This document shows positions 20,138 through 29,910 of a DNA stretch of 64,000 nt, in pieces. The stretch spans positions 1-64,000 of the forward strand of contig CAMKLO010000001.1 of NCBI GenBank assembly GCA_946413655.1. The letters run 5' to 3'. The stretch's first letter is position 1; each line of letters opens with the position of its first letter. The position numbers were made by a program, and so were the translations under genes. The DNA is from an uncultured Fibrobacter sp. (GTDB taxonomy: Bacteria > Fibrobacterota > Fibrobacteria > Fibrobacterales > Fibrobacteraceae). The notes below the pieces were generated by a model, which was not told the DNA's origin, searched no databases, and saw only the letters and a list, made by a program, of their open reading frames with translations.

Positions 20138-21682
20138 ATGCTTAGAAAATTATTGCTTGCATTATTGCTTTTGTCCTTAAGCGCTTTGGGCGCGAACTTT
20201 CCAAATGTCTCGAATACAGATCTTGTAAATCCAGTCCCGCAGGGCGTAGTTCCTTTGTTCTCGGTGTCTTCTCGCTCTTTGCCTGAAGATTCCATTGATA
20301 TTGGTTACACCATAGTGAATACGACTTTCGAAGATTCTTTTGAAACGGATTCTTCGGATAAGCTAACAGCAGTCTCTCCTTTACTTGTCCTTGGTGAAGT
20401 CCTTGGCTTCAATGGTTTGATTTGGGCATGGGACCGCTATGTTCTTGACAAGGATTATGCTCGTACGGGGCCAAGCTACTGGAAACGTAATCTGAAAGAA
20501 GGGTGGGAGTGGGATCACAATCACTGGGCTATCAATTTTTACGGGCATCCTTATCAAGGTTCTGTTTATTACAACATTGCGCGTGGCTCTGGATATGGCT
20601 TTTACGCCAGTCTTATGTTTGCAGCACTTGGAAGCTATACGTGGGAAATGTTTGCCGAGACGGAATACCCTTCCACCAATGACCTTATTACAACTTCGAT
20701 TGGAGGTGCTGTTTATGGCGAAGTCCTTTACAGGCTTTCGCGTAAGTTCTATGGGACAGATGAATCCTCTTGGTATAAGCAGGTTGGTGCTTTTGGACTT
20801 GCGCACTCCGCTTACTTGCAAAGGAAAGTTTTCGGAAATCGCGACGATGTCACTGGAAATACACCGATGAAATTATCGGTATTCTTAGGTGCAGGATCGC
20901 ACTTTGGAAATATTTACAGGTTCGGTGGCCGCAACGAAGATGATTTGGATCAAAGATGGGACGATAAGCATTTTATGTACGGTGGTGAAATTGAATATGG
21001 AAAACCGTTTAGAAAAGTCAATCGACCGTTTGATTACTTTACTTTGTTTACACGCGGCGAGGTTGGCCCTGATGGCACGCTTTTCCAATTAGATGTTACG
21101 GGAAAACTCACGAATGTCGGTGTTCATGGACGTGGTCATTGGGTTGATTTTGCAACGTATCTAGACTATTGTACTTTCTACGGCGACTTTGCGACCGTTG
21201 GTACAATCTCGGTTGGTACGGGTATTGACTTCTCGCTTTGGCTTTTGCCAACGCTTCGCTTCCGCATGTACCATCAGATTTACTTTATCTTGCTAGGTAC
21301 AACGGATATGGGCTACGATGACCTGATTCAGGCTGTACATCCGGAATATGCGTCGGATATGGACAATTATCAGTACAATATGGGGGCGAAGTATGTCTTG
21401 GGCATGGAACTCATGGTAGGGAAAAAATTCCGTCTGAAGAACAAGACCATTGTCGATGCTCTGCATACAATCCCGGGATCGCTTCCGCACTATGGAGCCG
21501 ATGGCTGGGATATGCTTTTGATGAATCATACTTCAATGGAATATGATTTGACGAAAAAATTTTCTTTGGGAGGCCGTCTGGATGTTTATGCAAAGATTGC
21601 GGCCTACTCCTCCGAGTTCTTTGAACCGATGAGTCGCGGCGTCTTTGCTTATACGCTCTACTTTAGCTATAAATTATTTTAG
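20138..21682 (+). CDS. DUF3943-like outer-membrane/periplasmic protein
   Basis: Signal peptide; NHWAINFYGHPYQGSVYYNIARGSGY and TNDLITTSIGGAVYGEVLYRLS typical of DUF3943. Confidence 0.75.
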   Translation: MLRKLLLALLLLSLSALGANFPNVSNTDLVNPVPQGVVPLFSVSSRSLPEDSIDIGYTIVNTTFEDSFETDSSDKLTAVSPLLVLGEVLGFNGLIWAWDRYVLDKDYARTGPSYWKRNLKEGWEWDHNHWAINFYGHPYQGSVYYNIARGSGYGFYASLMFAALGSYTWEMFAETEYPSTNDLITTSIGGAVYGEVLYRLSRKFYGTDESSWYKQVGAFGLAHSAYLQRKVFGNRDDVTGNTPMKLSVFLGAGSHFGNIYRFGGRNEDDLDQRWDDKHFMYGGEIEYGKPFRKVNRPFDYFTLFTRGEVGPDGTLFQLDVTGKLTNVGVHGRGHWVDFATYLDYCTFYGDFATVGTISVGTGIDFSLWLLPTLRFRMYHQIYFILLGTTDMGYDDLIQAVHPEYASDMDNYQYNMGAKYVLGMELMVGKKFRLKNKTIVDALHTIPGSLPHYGADGWDMLLMNHTSMEYDLTKKFSLGGRLDVYAKIAAYSSEFFEPMSRGVFAYTLYFSYKLF

Positions 21683-21772
21683 TAACCCCATACCTCAAAG
21701 CGTCGAAGGCGCGACCCCATAGCTCAAAGCCCAATTGACGTTTCCTTCACTTTTTTCTAAGATGTTTTCATA

Positions 21773-22672
21773 ATGAGTAATTATCCTTTAAACAAGAACG
21801 GAAACATCCGCACTGCGGATTTTTCAATACTGAATCTTTTACGCGAAGTAAGCTTGTTCCCCGACAAGATTGCCATGTTCAACAGCTTGAAGGAACTTGG
21901 ACTAGAAAATTATATGAATGTCCAAGCTGCAGCGCTTCTCCTCGTAAGGCGCGGTTCTGTTGATGTTGAACTTGATTTAAAAAAATATAAACTTGAAGCA
22001 GGTTCCTTGTTCATCGTTTTTCCGGAGCAAGTGGTACGTGCTATGAACGTGTCAGAAGACTTTGATCCGATTTGCATTGCATGTTCCAAGAACATGATTG
22101 ATGAACTGATTATTCGGTTTGACGATAACACGCGATTGATTTTAAAGTTCCGAGAAAACCCGCTACAACAGCTAGACAAGTTTAAATTTGAACAAATGAA
22201 TGCGAGTTTCGAGTTCTTGAAACGTAAATTTGATTCGACAGAGACAAGTTCTTGCCGTCTGCAGGTCCTAAAAAACTATTTGATAGGACTCCTTTATGAA
22301 TGTATCGGCTTGAAAAATAATTTGGTTGCAGCCGAAACAGTCAAGAGTCGTGGCCAGGTTCTTTTTTCTCAGTTTATCGACCTCGTTGTCGAACATCATC
22401 GCGAACAACATTCCGTGAAGTTTTACGCCGATGAACTCGGGATTACCCCGAAGTATCTCTCAGCCGTTGCCGAAGAGCAGACCGGCAAGAACGCCAAACG
22501 CTGGATTGACGAGCATATTGCGCTCGATGCGAAAGTTCTATTGCGTTCGTCTTCCCGAGACATCCAGAAAGTCTCCAAGATTCTGAACTTCCCTGATGTT
22601 TCGTTCTTTGGCAAGTTCTTCAAGCGCCTCGTCGGAGTCTCGCCCAAAGCCTACCGCAAAACGACGGAATAA
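21773..22672 (+). CDS. AraC-family transcriptional regulator
   Basis: C-terminal HTH_18: HSVKFYADELGITPKYLSAVAEEQTGKNAKRWIDEHI...VSKILNFPDVSFFGKFFKRLVGVSPKAYRK. Confidence 0.93.
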   Translation: MSNYPLNKNGNIRTADFSILNLLREVSLFPDKIAMFNSLKELGLENYMNVQAAALLLVRRGSVDVELDLKKYKLEAGSLFIVFPEQVVRAMNVSEDFDPICIACSKNMIDELIIRFDDNTRLILKFRENPLQQLDKFKFEQMNASFEFLKRKFDSTETSSCRLQVLKNYLIGLLYECIGLKNNLVAAETVKSRGQVLFSQFIDLVVEHHREQHSVKFYADELGITPKYLSAVAEEQTGKNAKRWIDEHIALDAKVLLRSSSRDIQKVSKILNFPDVSFFGKFFKRLVGVSPKAYRKTTE

Positions 22673-23026
22673 GTGGCTAGTAGACAGTAAACAGTGGTTA
22701 GGAATTTGTCATCCTCGCGTACGCGAGGAACCATAATTTCTTGACTTGCTTTTGGGAAGGACTTTGTCTTCTTGCGCCCAAGTCATCTCGGACACCGTTT
22801 CGGGATGGGGATTGCATTCACCCTGACATCGTCATCCTGATCCTGGAGCGTAGCGATAGGGGAAGGATCCAGTAAAATTTTACTCTGATTTAACAGATTG
22901 TCTATAATCAATCGCAAGTGCAAGTTGTAAATTGCAGAAAGTGTCATCCTGGGCCCCGGAACAAGTCCGGGGTAAACTCCGTCGGAGAATCGTCATGGCG
23001 GACTTGATCCGCCATCTTTTAAAGAA

Positions 23027-24268
23027 TTGGTAAATTTGCAATTAGCGAGTTCGATTATGAAATTGCGAAAACTTATCTTATTCACGCTGCTTTTTGCCTC
23101 TGTTTTGTTTCTTGCTGCTTGCGATGAAGAAGAACGTAAGGAATATTACGGTAACGGTGCGTTAAAATCCATTACGACATATCGTGATAGTGTAATAGAT
23201 GGCCCGTACATCTCGTATTACGAAAATGGGAACGTAAAACAAATAGGACAATATAAAGCAAACGAGCGATATGGTATTTGGAAAGAATTGCATGAAAATG
23301 GAAAATTAAAAGGAGAAGGCTATTATAAAGCCGATAAAAGAGATGGCGAGTGGAAAGAATGGTTCTACAACGGTCAATTGAAAACGAAAACAATATATAA
23401 GGATGGAACAGAGTTCGCCAATAAAAGTTGGTATAAAAATGGCAATCCAAAAGAGGAATGGGAATCATCTGAAGGAAAGAAACGTCGTTGCAGGAAAAGT
23501 TCAGAAACAACAAGATTAGAGGACTTGCTTGGGAAGGAATGTGAAAAGCATATTACTGGGAATGGCTACGAAAAAGAATGGTACAAGAATGGACAATTGA
23601 AATCTGAAAGTTATTACAAAGAGAGTAGAATAGACAGTCTTTGGAAATCTTGGTATGAAAATGGACAATTATCTTTTGAACGATTCTATAAAGAAGGTAA
23701 ATCTATTGGAGTCCATAAGAGATGGTTTAGAAATGGACAACTAGAATGGGAAGAATATTATAAAGATGGTAAAGAAAATGGTACTTGGAAATCTTGGTAT
23801 GGAAACGGTCATTTGATGTCGATCTGCTTTTATAAATCTGGTAAAAAGGATGGAAAAGAAAAAATATGGCGCGAAAATGGAAAAGTGTGGATGCTCGAAA
23901 ATTATAAAGCAGGCAAAAAAGATGGAGCTTGGAAAGCATGGTATGAAAACGGGAAAATAGAAGAATCTGGTTTTTATAAAGCTGGTGAAAAAGACGGTGT
24001 ATGGAAAACATGGTACGAAAATGGAAAACTGAAAGAGAAAATTCATTTTAAAAAAGGAAAACTCGACGGTGTTACGAAAAGATGGTATAAAAACGGGAAA
24101 ATAATGAGCGAAGTAAAATATGAAGATGGAAAGCCTGTTGGTGTTTGGAAAGTATGGGGAAAAAATGGAAAATTGATAAAGACGGAACAAAGAAAAATGA
24201 AGAAAGACGAATTCAGCCATCCCATGTTATTAGATCTCTCTCATCGAATTTTTTCCCCGAATTTATGA
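23027..24268 (+). CDS. YwqK/MORN-like repeat lipoprotein; likely start at 23057 (MKLRKLILF)
   Basis: Lipobox LLFASVLFLAAC; many 'W..WYENG.L......YK.GK.DG' repeats. Confidence 0.88.
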   Translation: MVNLQLASSIMKLRKLILFTLLFASVLFLAACDEEERKEYYGNGALKSITTYRDSVIDGPYISYYENGNVKQIGQYKANERYGIWKELHENGKLKGEGYYKADKRDGEWKEWFYNGQLKTKTIYKDGTEFANKSWYKNGNPKEEWESSEGKKRRCRKSSETTRLEDLLGKECEKHITGNGYEKEWYKNGQLKSESYYKESRIDSLWKSWYENGQLSFERFYKEGKSIGVHKRWFRNGQLEWEEYYKDGKENGTWKSWYGNGHLMSICFYKSGKKDGKEKIWRENGKVWMLENYKAGKKDGAWKAWYENGKIEESGFYKAGEKDGVWKTWYENGKLKEKIHFKKGKLDGVTKRWYKNGKIMSEVKYEDGKPVGVWKVWGKNGKLIKTEQRKMKKDEFSHPMLLDLSHRIFSPNL

Positions 24269-24354
24269 ATTGCGTTGACTCGTCATGGCGCTTGTCACCC
24301 CGACCGCTGTGCCGGGGACGCCATCTCCCCAGAGAATTTATTAACTTGACCTAA

Positions 24355-25821
24355 ATGATTATGAACCTGAAAACACATCTCGCATTCGCGCTATTCATCG
24401 CCTTCGCCATTCTTCTCATCGCCTGTGAAAAGAACGAGTCCGTTCAAGAACGCAAAGAGTATTATAGCGACGGTGTGCTTAAAGAGATAACGACATATCG
24501 CGATAGTGTAAAAGACGGCCCATACGTCTCGTTTTATGAGAATGGAAATAAGGAAGAAGAAGGACGATATAAAGATGACAAACCAAATGGACTTTGGAAA
24601 AGTTGGCATGAAAATGGTCAATTGAGAAAAATAGTGGATTATAAAGACGGGAAAATGTATGCTTCTAAAAGCTGGTATGAAAATGGTCGATTGAAAGAAG
24701 AAAAAGAATCTTCTAATGGCTGGCGTAAAGAGGAACGCAGTTGCTGGGAAAGTGCGTTTATAATTGAAAGTGATCGTGTTTACCAAGAATTAATTTGCGA
24801 GGATTTTTGTGATGGCGATGGCTATTGGAATGAATACCATGAAAATGGACAACTGAAATCAGAAGTTTATTTTAAAAATGGTAAAAAAAATGGTTTTGTG
24901 AAATCTTGGTATGAGGATGGACATCTGCTATCATTTAGCTTTTATGAATCAGGCAAACTTGATGGTGTTTTTAAGGTGTGGTACTCCAATGGGCGTTTGT
25001 CTGTAGAGGAAACATACAAATCTGGAAAAATATTTGCTCATAAAAGTTGGTATGAAAATGGAAATTTGAAAAAAGAGAAAAAGTCTTCTATGGGCTTTGA
25101 TCTTCGTTGTGGCTCAAATCGTACAGATCTTTTTACGAACTGCAAATATGTTTTTGTTGGAGATGGCTTTCTGAATGATTGGTACGAAAATGGACAAATG
25201 AAAGAGGAACAAAATTACAAAGCCGGTTATTTGGAAGGACTTCTCAAAAAATGGTATGAAGATGGAAAAATTAAAAAAATCGAAAGTTATGCAAGGGGAA
25301 TAAAGGACGGCAATTGGAAAAAATGGGATAAAAATGGGCTGTTGTATGAGGAAGAAAATTATAAAAATGGAAAGCTTGATGGTGCTAAAAAAACTTGGTA
25401 TAAAAATGGCAAACTGGAAGAATTTGCCCATTATAAAGTCGGAGAGTTCGATGGCGTTAGCAAAAAGTGGTATGAAAATGGTCGATTAAACGTAGTTGAA
25501 AACTATAAAGCAGGAAAACTAGATGGCCCCCGCAAAGAGTGGCACGAAAACGGAAGATTGGCAAGTGTAGAATATTACATAGATGGGCTAGCAGATGGCG
25601 TCAGTAAAAAATGGTATGCGAATGGGAGGTTGGATGAATTACATAAGTATAAAAAAGGTGAGTATGTTGGTATTTGGAAAGAATGGTATGAAAACGGGAA
25701 AATATGTAGTATAACAAACTATGAAAAATGTGAGGACCAAAATGGAAGATTGCTATGTCCTCAACAATATTGGGATGTTGACACAGGTGAGCCTGGTTTT
25801 GTTGAACTAGTTCCTAAATGA
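24355..25821 (+). CDS. YwqK/MORN-like repeat lipoprotein, tandem paralog of the preceding gene
   Basis: Lipobox AILLIAC; shared N-terminus ERKEYY..G.LK.ITTYRDSV.DGPY.S.YENGN and many repeats. Confidence 0.88.
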   Translation: MIMNLKTHLAFALFIAFAILLIACEKNESVQERKEYYSDGVLKEITTYRDSVKDGPYVSFYENGNKEEEGRYKDDKPNGLWKSWHENGQLRKIVDYKDGKMYASKSWYENGRLKEEKESSNGWRKEERSCWESAFIIESDRVYQELICEDFCDGDGYWNEYHENGQLKSEVYFKNGKKNGFVKSWYEDGHLLSFSFYESGKLDGVFKVWYSNGRLSVEETYKSGKIFAHKSWYENGNLKKEKKSSMGFDLRCGSNRTDLFTNCKYVFVGDGFLNDWYENGQMKEEQNYKAGYLEGLLKKWYEDGKIKKIESYARGIKDGNWKKWDKNGLLYEEENYKNGKLDGAKKTWYKNGKLEEFAHYKVGEFDGVSKKWYENGRLNVVENYKAGKLDGPRKEWHENGRLASVEYYIDGLADGVSKKWYANGRLDELHKYKKGEYVGIWKEWYENGKICSITNYEKCEDQNGRLLCPQQYWDVDTGEPGFVELVPK

Positions 25822-25877
25822 TAAATCAATATGAATATTTTTTGGATTCTCGCTTTCGCGAGAATGACGATTTATCT

Positions 25878-26564
25878 CTACACTTTCATCGCATCGACTT
25901 GGTTCACGATGGTGGTGACCGCTTCGATGTACTTGTTGATGTTTGACACAATCACGTTGTTGTCATTGGTCATATTAGGGATGCGCACGCCCGGGAACAT
26001 CTCGTAAACTTGTTCGTGACTCTTGGGGTAGTTTCCGGTCGCAAGGAAATAAACACCGTAAAGCAAGGGGAGGAGTGTCGGTGCCGAACGCACGAAGATT
26101 CCTTGCGGGTTGCGGTCTTCCTTGATGTAGAGGAATGCCCGGTGCAAATGCACGAGCAGACCGCGCAATTCACGTTCGCATTCGATGCGCAGTTCCGCGA
26201 GGTTCGGACTGAAATCTGCAAGCGGTGCTTCGCCGCAAAGCGTTACGTTCTTGCTTTTGATATGCAAAAATTCTAGCGGGAACACGTCCTGTGACGACTT
26301 GATTTCAAAACGGCTGAATACGTGATTGAACACGATGTTTTCGTGCTTTGCCTTTGCTGTGAGCTTCTGTAGCGGGAGCATGTCTTCGACGGAGTTGGAC
26401 TTCAAGATAAAGCTCACTGTCCACGGAGATTCCAACGCAGAAAACCCTTCCATAAGGCAATCGCCATGAACGAAAGCCGAAATGAGGTTGTCGCCTAGCG
26501 CTTCTTCAAAGAGTTTCGGCCATTCTGAATTCTGTAATTCTGCTACGCTTAAGATTTTCTTCAT
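25878..26564 (-). CDS. Hypothetical protein (nucleotidyltransferase-like N-terminus)
   Basis: ORF with coding-like composition, 3 nt downstream of the TPM gene on the same strand. Confidence 0.6.
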   Translation of the reverse strand: MKKILSVAELQNSEWPKLFEEALGDNLISAFVHGDCLMEGFSALESPWTVSFILKSNSVEDMLPLQKLTAKAKHENIVFNHVFSRFEIKSSQDVFPLEFLHIKSKNVTLCGEAPLADFSPNLAELRIECERELRGLLVHLHRAFLYIKEDRNPQGIFVRSAPTLLPLLYGVYFLATGNYPKSHEQVYEMFPGVRIPNMTNDNNVIVSNINKYIEAVTTIVNQVDAMKV

Positions 26565-26567
26565 AGT

Positions 26568-27386
26568 TTACCATCCTCCGCCGGAGCCACCGCCTCCAAA
26601 GCTGCCTCCGCCGAAACCGCCACCAAAGCCGCCTCCGCCGAAACCGCCTCCGAAGCCGCCACCGCCAAATCCTCCACCAAACCCGCCGCCGAAACCGCCG
26701 CGATGGTGGCCGCGACTGCTATTGCTGAGCGCATTTCCGAGCAAGAACCAAAGGCAACCGTTTCCGCGACCGCCACCGTTCTTTGAGACGAATAAAAAGA
26801 AAATTACCAGGAGAACGAAGATGAGCCCGAGCGGGCTGTTTTCCGGTTCCTTAGGGAGCTTGTCTTTATCGACTTCGAGCGAAATGTTTTTTTCTTTGGC
26901 GACAACTTGTGCGATTTCCCAGACGAGTTGCATCACTCCTTGTCCGTATTTTTGAACTCTGAACGCCGGAACAATCGTCTTTTGTTGTAGCCGTTCTACG
27001 AGCACATCGGGTAGGTAACCTTCGGCACCGTAACCGACTTCGACGCTTCGCCTGCGTTGTTTCATCGCGGCAAAAATCAAGATGCCTTCGTTTGATTTTC
27101 CGCCAACACCCCAGCTTTCGGCAATCTTTAAGGCATAATCCCTAAAATCGTAATAACCGATATCATGGACAAGCGCAACCGCAAGTCCGACGCCAGCCTT
27201 TTTGTAAAGCTGTTCGGCAATTTCGTTTACAAACTGCGTCTCCTGCTTCGAAAGCAAACGGTCTTCGTCATACACGTAGCTGTTCTGCGGACGCTTCGGT
27301 AGCCCCTTCTTGTTCACGCCGAAACCTGCCGCAACAGGGATTGCAAGCAAGAGAATCAGCAACAAAGTCAAAGTTCTTTTATACAT
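26568..27386 (-). CDS. TPM-domain (YgcG-like) membrane protein with Gly-rich C-terminus
   Basis: SYVYDEDRLLSKQETQFVNEIAEQLYKKAGVGLAVALVHDIG...RRRSVEVGYGAEGYLPD; C-terminal GGGFGGGFGGG repeats. Confidence 0.88.
   Translation of the reverse strand: MYKRTLTLLLILLLAIPVAAGFGVNKKGLPKRPQNSYVYDEDRLLSKQETQFVNEIAEQLYKKAGVGLAVALVHDIGYYDFRDYALKIAESWGVGGKSNEGILIFAAMKQRRRSVEVGYGAEGYLPDVLVERLQQKTIVPAFRVQKYGQGVMQLVWEIAQVVAKEKNISLEVDKDKLPKEPENSPLGLIFVLLVIFFLFVSKNGGGRGNGCLWFLLGNALSNSSRGHHRGGFGGGFGGGFGGGGFGGGFGGGGFGGGFGGGSFGGGGSGGGW
26576..26712 (-). repeat. Gly/Phe-rich tail-encoding tandem repeat (GGGFGGGFGGG)
   Basis: Repeated ccgccgaaaccgcctccgaagccgcc units. Confidence 0.9.
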
Positions 27387-27389
27387 AGA

Positions 27390-27416
27390 AAAAAGCCGCG
27401 TTAATCACGGCTTCGT
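27390..27416 (-). terminator. Terminator for the 27473..28693 gene (reverse strand)
   Basis: Reverse strand aagccgtgattaacgcggctttttt. Confidence 0.65.
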
Positions 27417-27472
27417 AAAGATAAAAATTTTAGTAGGCGATAGGTTTTAGGTTATAGGAAAAGTATCAACAC

Positions 27473-28693
27473 CTACTTTCCGCAATACGGCTCAAGCTGT
27501 TTTTGAAGCGGAGAAAAATCCGTCTTCTTTATAGCGCTCAGAGTGGCATCGACTTCGTTTTTCCCAGCACCTTTCGACATCGAGAAAAAGTCTGCGCCCG
27601 AACTTGCACCCTTGATAGAAATGGAAACATCATAAGATGCGAGCTTTCCGAGTTTGTTCCTGAGCGATGTGCTGACATCAACCTTCAACTGTGGATTGGA
27701 GGTATCGTCCGTTGCAAAGATGGACTTTTTCGATAGCGCATTTTCGATGGCCATGCAGACGTTAGATGGCATGTTGCACTGGAGGTTGACTTCGCAGCGG
27801 GAACGGAGCACTTTATAAGGAAGTTCAAATGCGTTTACCATGCCGGTCTTTCTCAAAAGTTCATACGGCAAGTTCGGTTCCACGATAATGACGTAAGGGC
27901 CTTTTTCGAAGTTCACGTTGCGCAGGTTGAATGTGGCGACACCGTCATCTTGGGTACGGCGTTCTGCGAGAGTCCTGCTTTGGCGTGCCACCAACGGAAA
28001 ACTGGGAACTGGACCGATGGAATCCTTGACGAGAATATCCCAGGAAGGCATTTCGGGTTTACCGATTTCGATATTCGATGCTGTCGTTTCGAAGGTGAGT
28101 CTTGAAAGTCTTTCGACAAGAGCCTTTTCGATTTCTGGCAATGAGTGCTGGAGACGGTAGCTGTCGTCAATCGGGTAGATGTCCGCGAGCTGCGCCAAGT
28201 AGAAGTTGTATTCATTGACTTTTTCCAGCGCCTCGGCGTGATCGTTTATCGCGTTGATATAAATGCGGTCGTTAAACGCTTGCCTAGAGGATTTTTCGAG
28301 ATTTGCAATATCTTGTTTGATAGAGCTTAGGCGGAAGCGCAGGTCGGCGGTGAACTCGTCCATGTCGAGCGTCGCTGTTGCCTTGAAGCCTTTCCCTTTT
28401 TCCATCTTCACGGGAACGACCTTAACGCCTTTCAGGACGACGTTGCTCTTTACAGTGTTGTTCGCTCTGTAGGTTTCACCGAGAGTGCTCTCGCCGTTGT
28501 AGATATCTTCGAACTTGGTTTGCTTCTGTGTCGCAGAAATCTTGGACTTGACCTGCTTTGCGACACCAGCAATGGCTGAGTTGTTCGCTTCTTCTTGTGA
28601 AATTTTGGAGGTCGCCGTATAGGTGACGATTTTGCCTGCCATTGCAGGGATTGCGGCAAGGCATGCGCAAAGGAAAATTGACTTAAAGTTCAT
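27473..28693 (-). CDS. Exported hypothetical protein (LPP20-like/periplasmic)
   Basis: Signal peptide MNFKSIFLCACLAAIPAMA; EEANNSAIAGVAKQVKSKISATQKQ resembles LPP20-type proteins; 2 nt from the upstream gene. Confidence 0.6.
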   Translation of the reverse strand: MNFKSIFLCACLAAIPAMAGKIVTYTATSKISQEEANNSAIAGVAKQVKSKISATQKQTKFEDIYNGESTLGETYRANNTVKSNVVLKGVKVVPVKMEKGKGFKATATLDMDEFTADLRFRLSSIKQDIANLEKSSRQAFNDRIYINAINDHAEALEKVNEYNFYLAQLADIYPIDDSYRLQHSLPEIEKALVERLSRLTFETTASNIEIGKPEMPSWDILVKDSIGPVPSFPLVARQSRTLAERRTQDDGVATFNLRNVNFEKGPYVIIVEPNLPYELLRKTGMVNAFELPYKVLRSRCEVNLQCNMPSNVCMAIENALSKKSIFATDDTSNPQLKVDVSTSLRNKLGKLASYDVSISIKGASSGADFFSMSKGAGKNEVDATLSAIKKTDFSPLQKQLEPYCGK

Positions 28694-28695
28694 TA

Positions 28696-29733
28696 TTAAT
28701 TCAACTCCATCAAAATCAGCTTACGGGTGATATTGATTTTCTTGGTCTCAGCAATGGGCTTGAAAATCTGTCTGAGTTTCGAGTAGATTTCCTGGGAGTC
28801 CTTGTACTTGATTGGATTAGCATAGATGACGAAATCCAAGGTCTTTGCTGTCATCACGTTCATCTTGACCGAATTGAAATTGCTCTTGAGACCCTTCATG
28901 ATGGCATCGTGCAAATCTTCGGTCTGGCTGTCGGAGTATTCGCCCTTGATGTTGGCGACAACCTTGTACTGGGTACCCTTGGTGAGGTCGTTCTTCCAGT
29001 AGCTGAGAATCTTTGTTTCGAGACCGGGCATGGCTTTGCGGACTGCTGCCCCGAGGTTCGATGCGAGGTTTATCTTGGACGTGTGGCCGTTGTTGCGGAC
29101 GGTCGAAGACTGCGAGCCGAGCAGACGAGATGTCGAGGTCTCGTATGCAGATATCTCGACAGTGACTTCTTCATTTGTCACGTCTTGCTTGAACTTGATA
29201 TAGACGTCTGCGTCAAGAGCGATACCTGCGAGGTAGGAAAGGTCGTCTTCTGTATTCGCGATGTCGTTTTGCATCTGGAGAATTTCATTCAAAGTTTCTT
29301 GGCCTTCGATGGACTTGACCTCGTAGTTCTTTTTGGTGAGGTAGCTATGGATGGCTTCTTGTACGGCGTTGGAGTAGTTGTCCGTCACAATTTCTTGCGT
29401 TTCGCCCTTGGCGTTCAATGCCGGCGATACCATTATTATGGGCTGCGTGTAATCTTGGAGAACTTCCCTGGCGTTGTCGAGTTCCGTTTTTTCGGCGGTG
29501 TTACCCAACGATATAGCCTCTGTGCCGGCGCTGGTTGCGTTCGACTGGAGCGAGTTTACGGTAGCGGTCATGTTACCGTCCAGTTCTCTGTAGGCGTTAT
29601 CCGCATTTTGGCGAGTAACGGCTGCTTTTTTGCGAGCGTCGGTGTCCGAGTTGCGAGAAACGGCTTTCGGCGCAGAGCAGGCTGTTTCGACCAGAAGAAG
29701 CGCTAAGCAGAGTGATGGCATTAAATGTTTCAT
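28696..29733 (-). CDS. Hypothetical lipoprotein, operonic with 27473..28693
   Basis: Lipobox LLLVETAC; coding-like; possibly DUF6175-like. Confidence 0.6.
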   Translation of the reverse strand: MKHLMPSLCLALLLVETACSAPKAVSRNSDTDARKKAAVTRQNADNAYRELDGNMTATVNSLQSNATSAGTEAISLGNTAEKTELDNAREVLQDYTQPIIMVSPALNAKGETQEIVTDNYSNAVQEAIHSYLTKKNYEVKSIEGQETLNEILQMQNDIANTEDDLSYLAGIALDADVYIKFKQDVTNEEVTVEISAYETSTSRLLGSQSSTVRNNGHTSKINLASNLGAAVRKAMPGLETKILSYWKNDLTKGTQYKVVANIKGEYSDSQTEDLHDAIMKGLKSNFNSVKMNVMTAKTLDFVIYANPIKYKDSQEIYSKLRQIFKPIAETKKINITRKLILMELN

Positions 29734-29910
29734 TTTTTTAGTCCCTTCCGAAGGTTTCCTATAAAAACTATACAGATAATATACAAAGTTTTGTTGAATT
29801 GAGTTGTGTTTTATTCCAAATTGTAAAATACTTTTTTATAGTAGTTGCTTTTACAAAGAAAATTGCGTATATATATCACAGAAAGGAGTCTTCACAGGTG
29901 TGAGGTTAAC

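Noticed and set aside
23027-25821. YwqK toxin-antitoxin system
   Set aside because: YwqK-like repeats, but both are lipoproteins in tandem; no toxin gene nearby supports a TA assignment
26482-26955. 157-aa Pro-rich plus-strand ORF
   Set aside because: Antisense of the Gly-rich TPM tail
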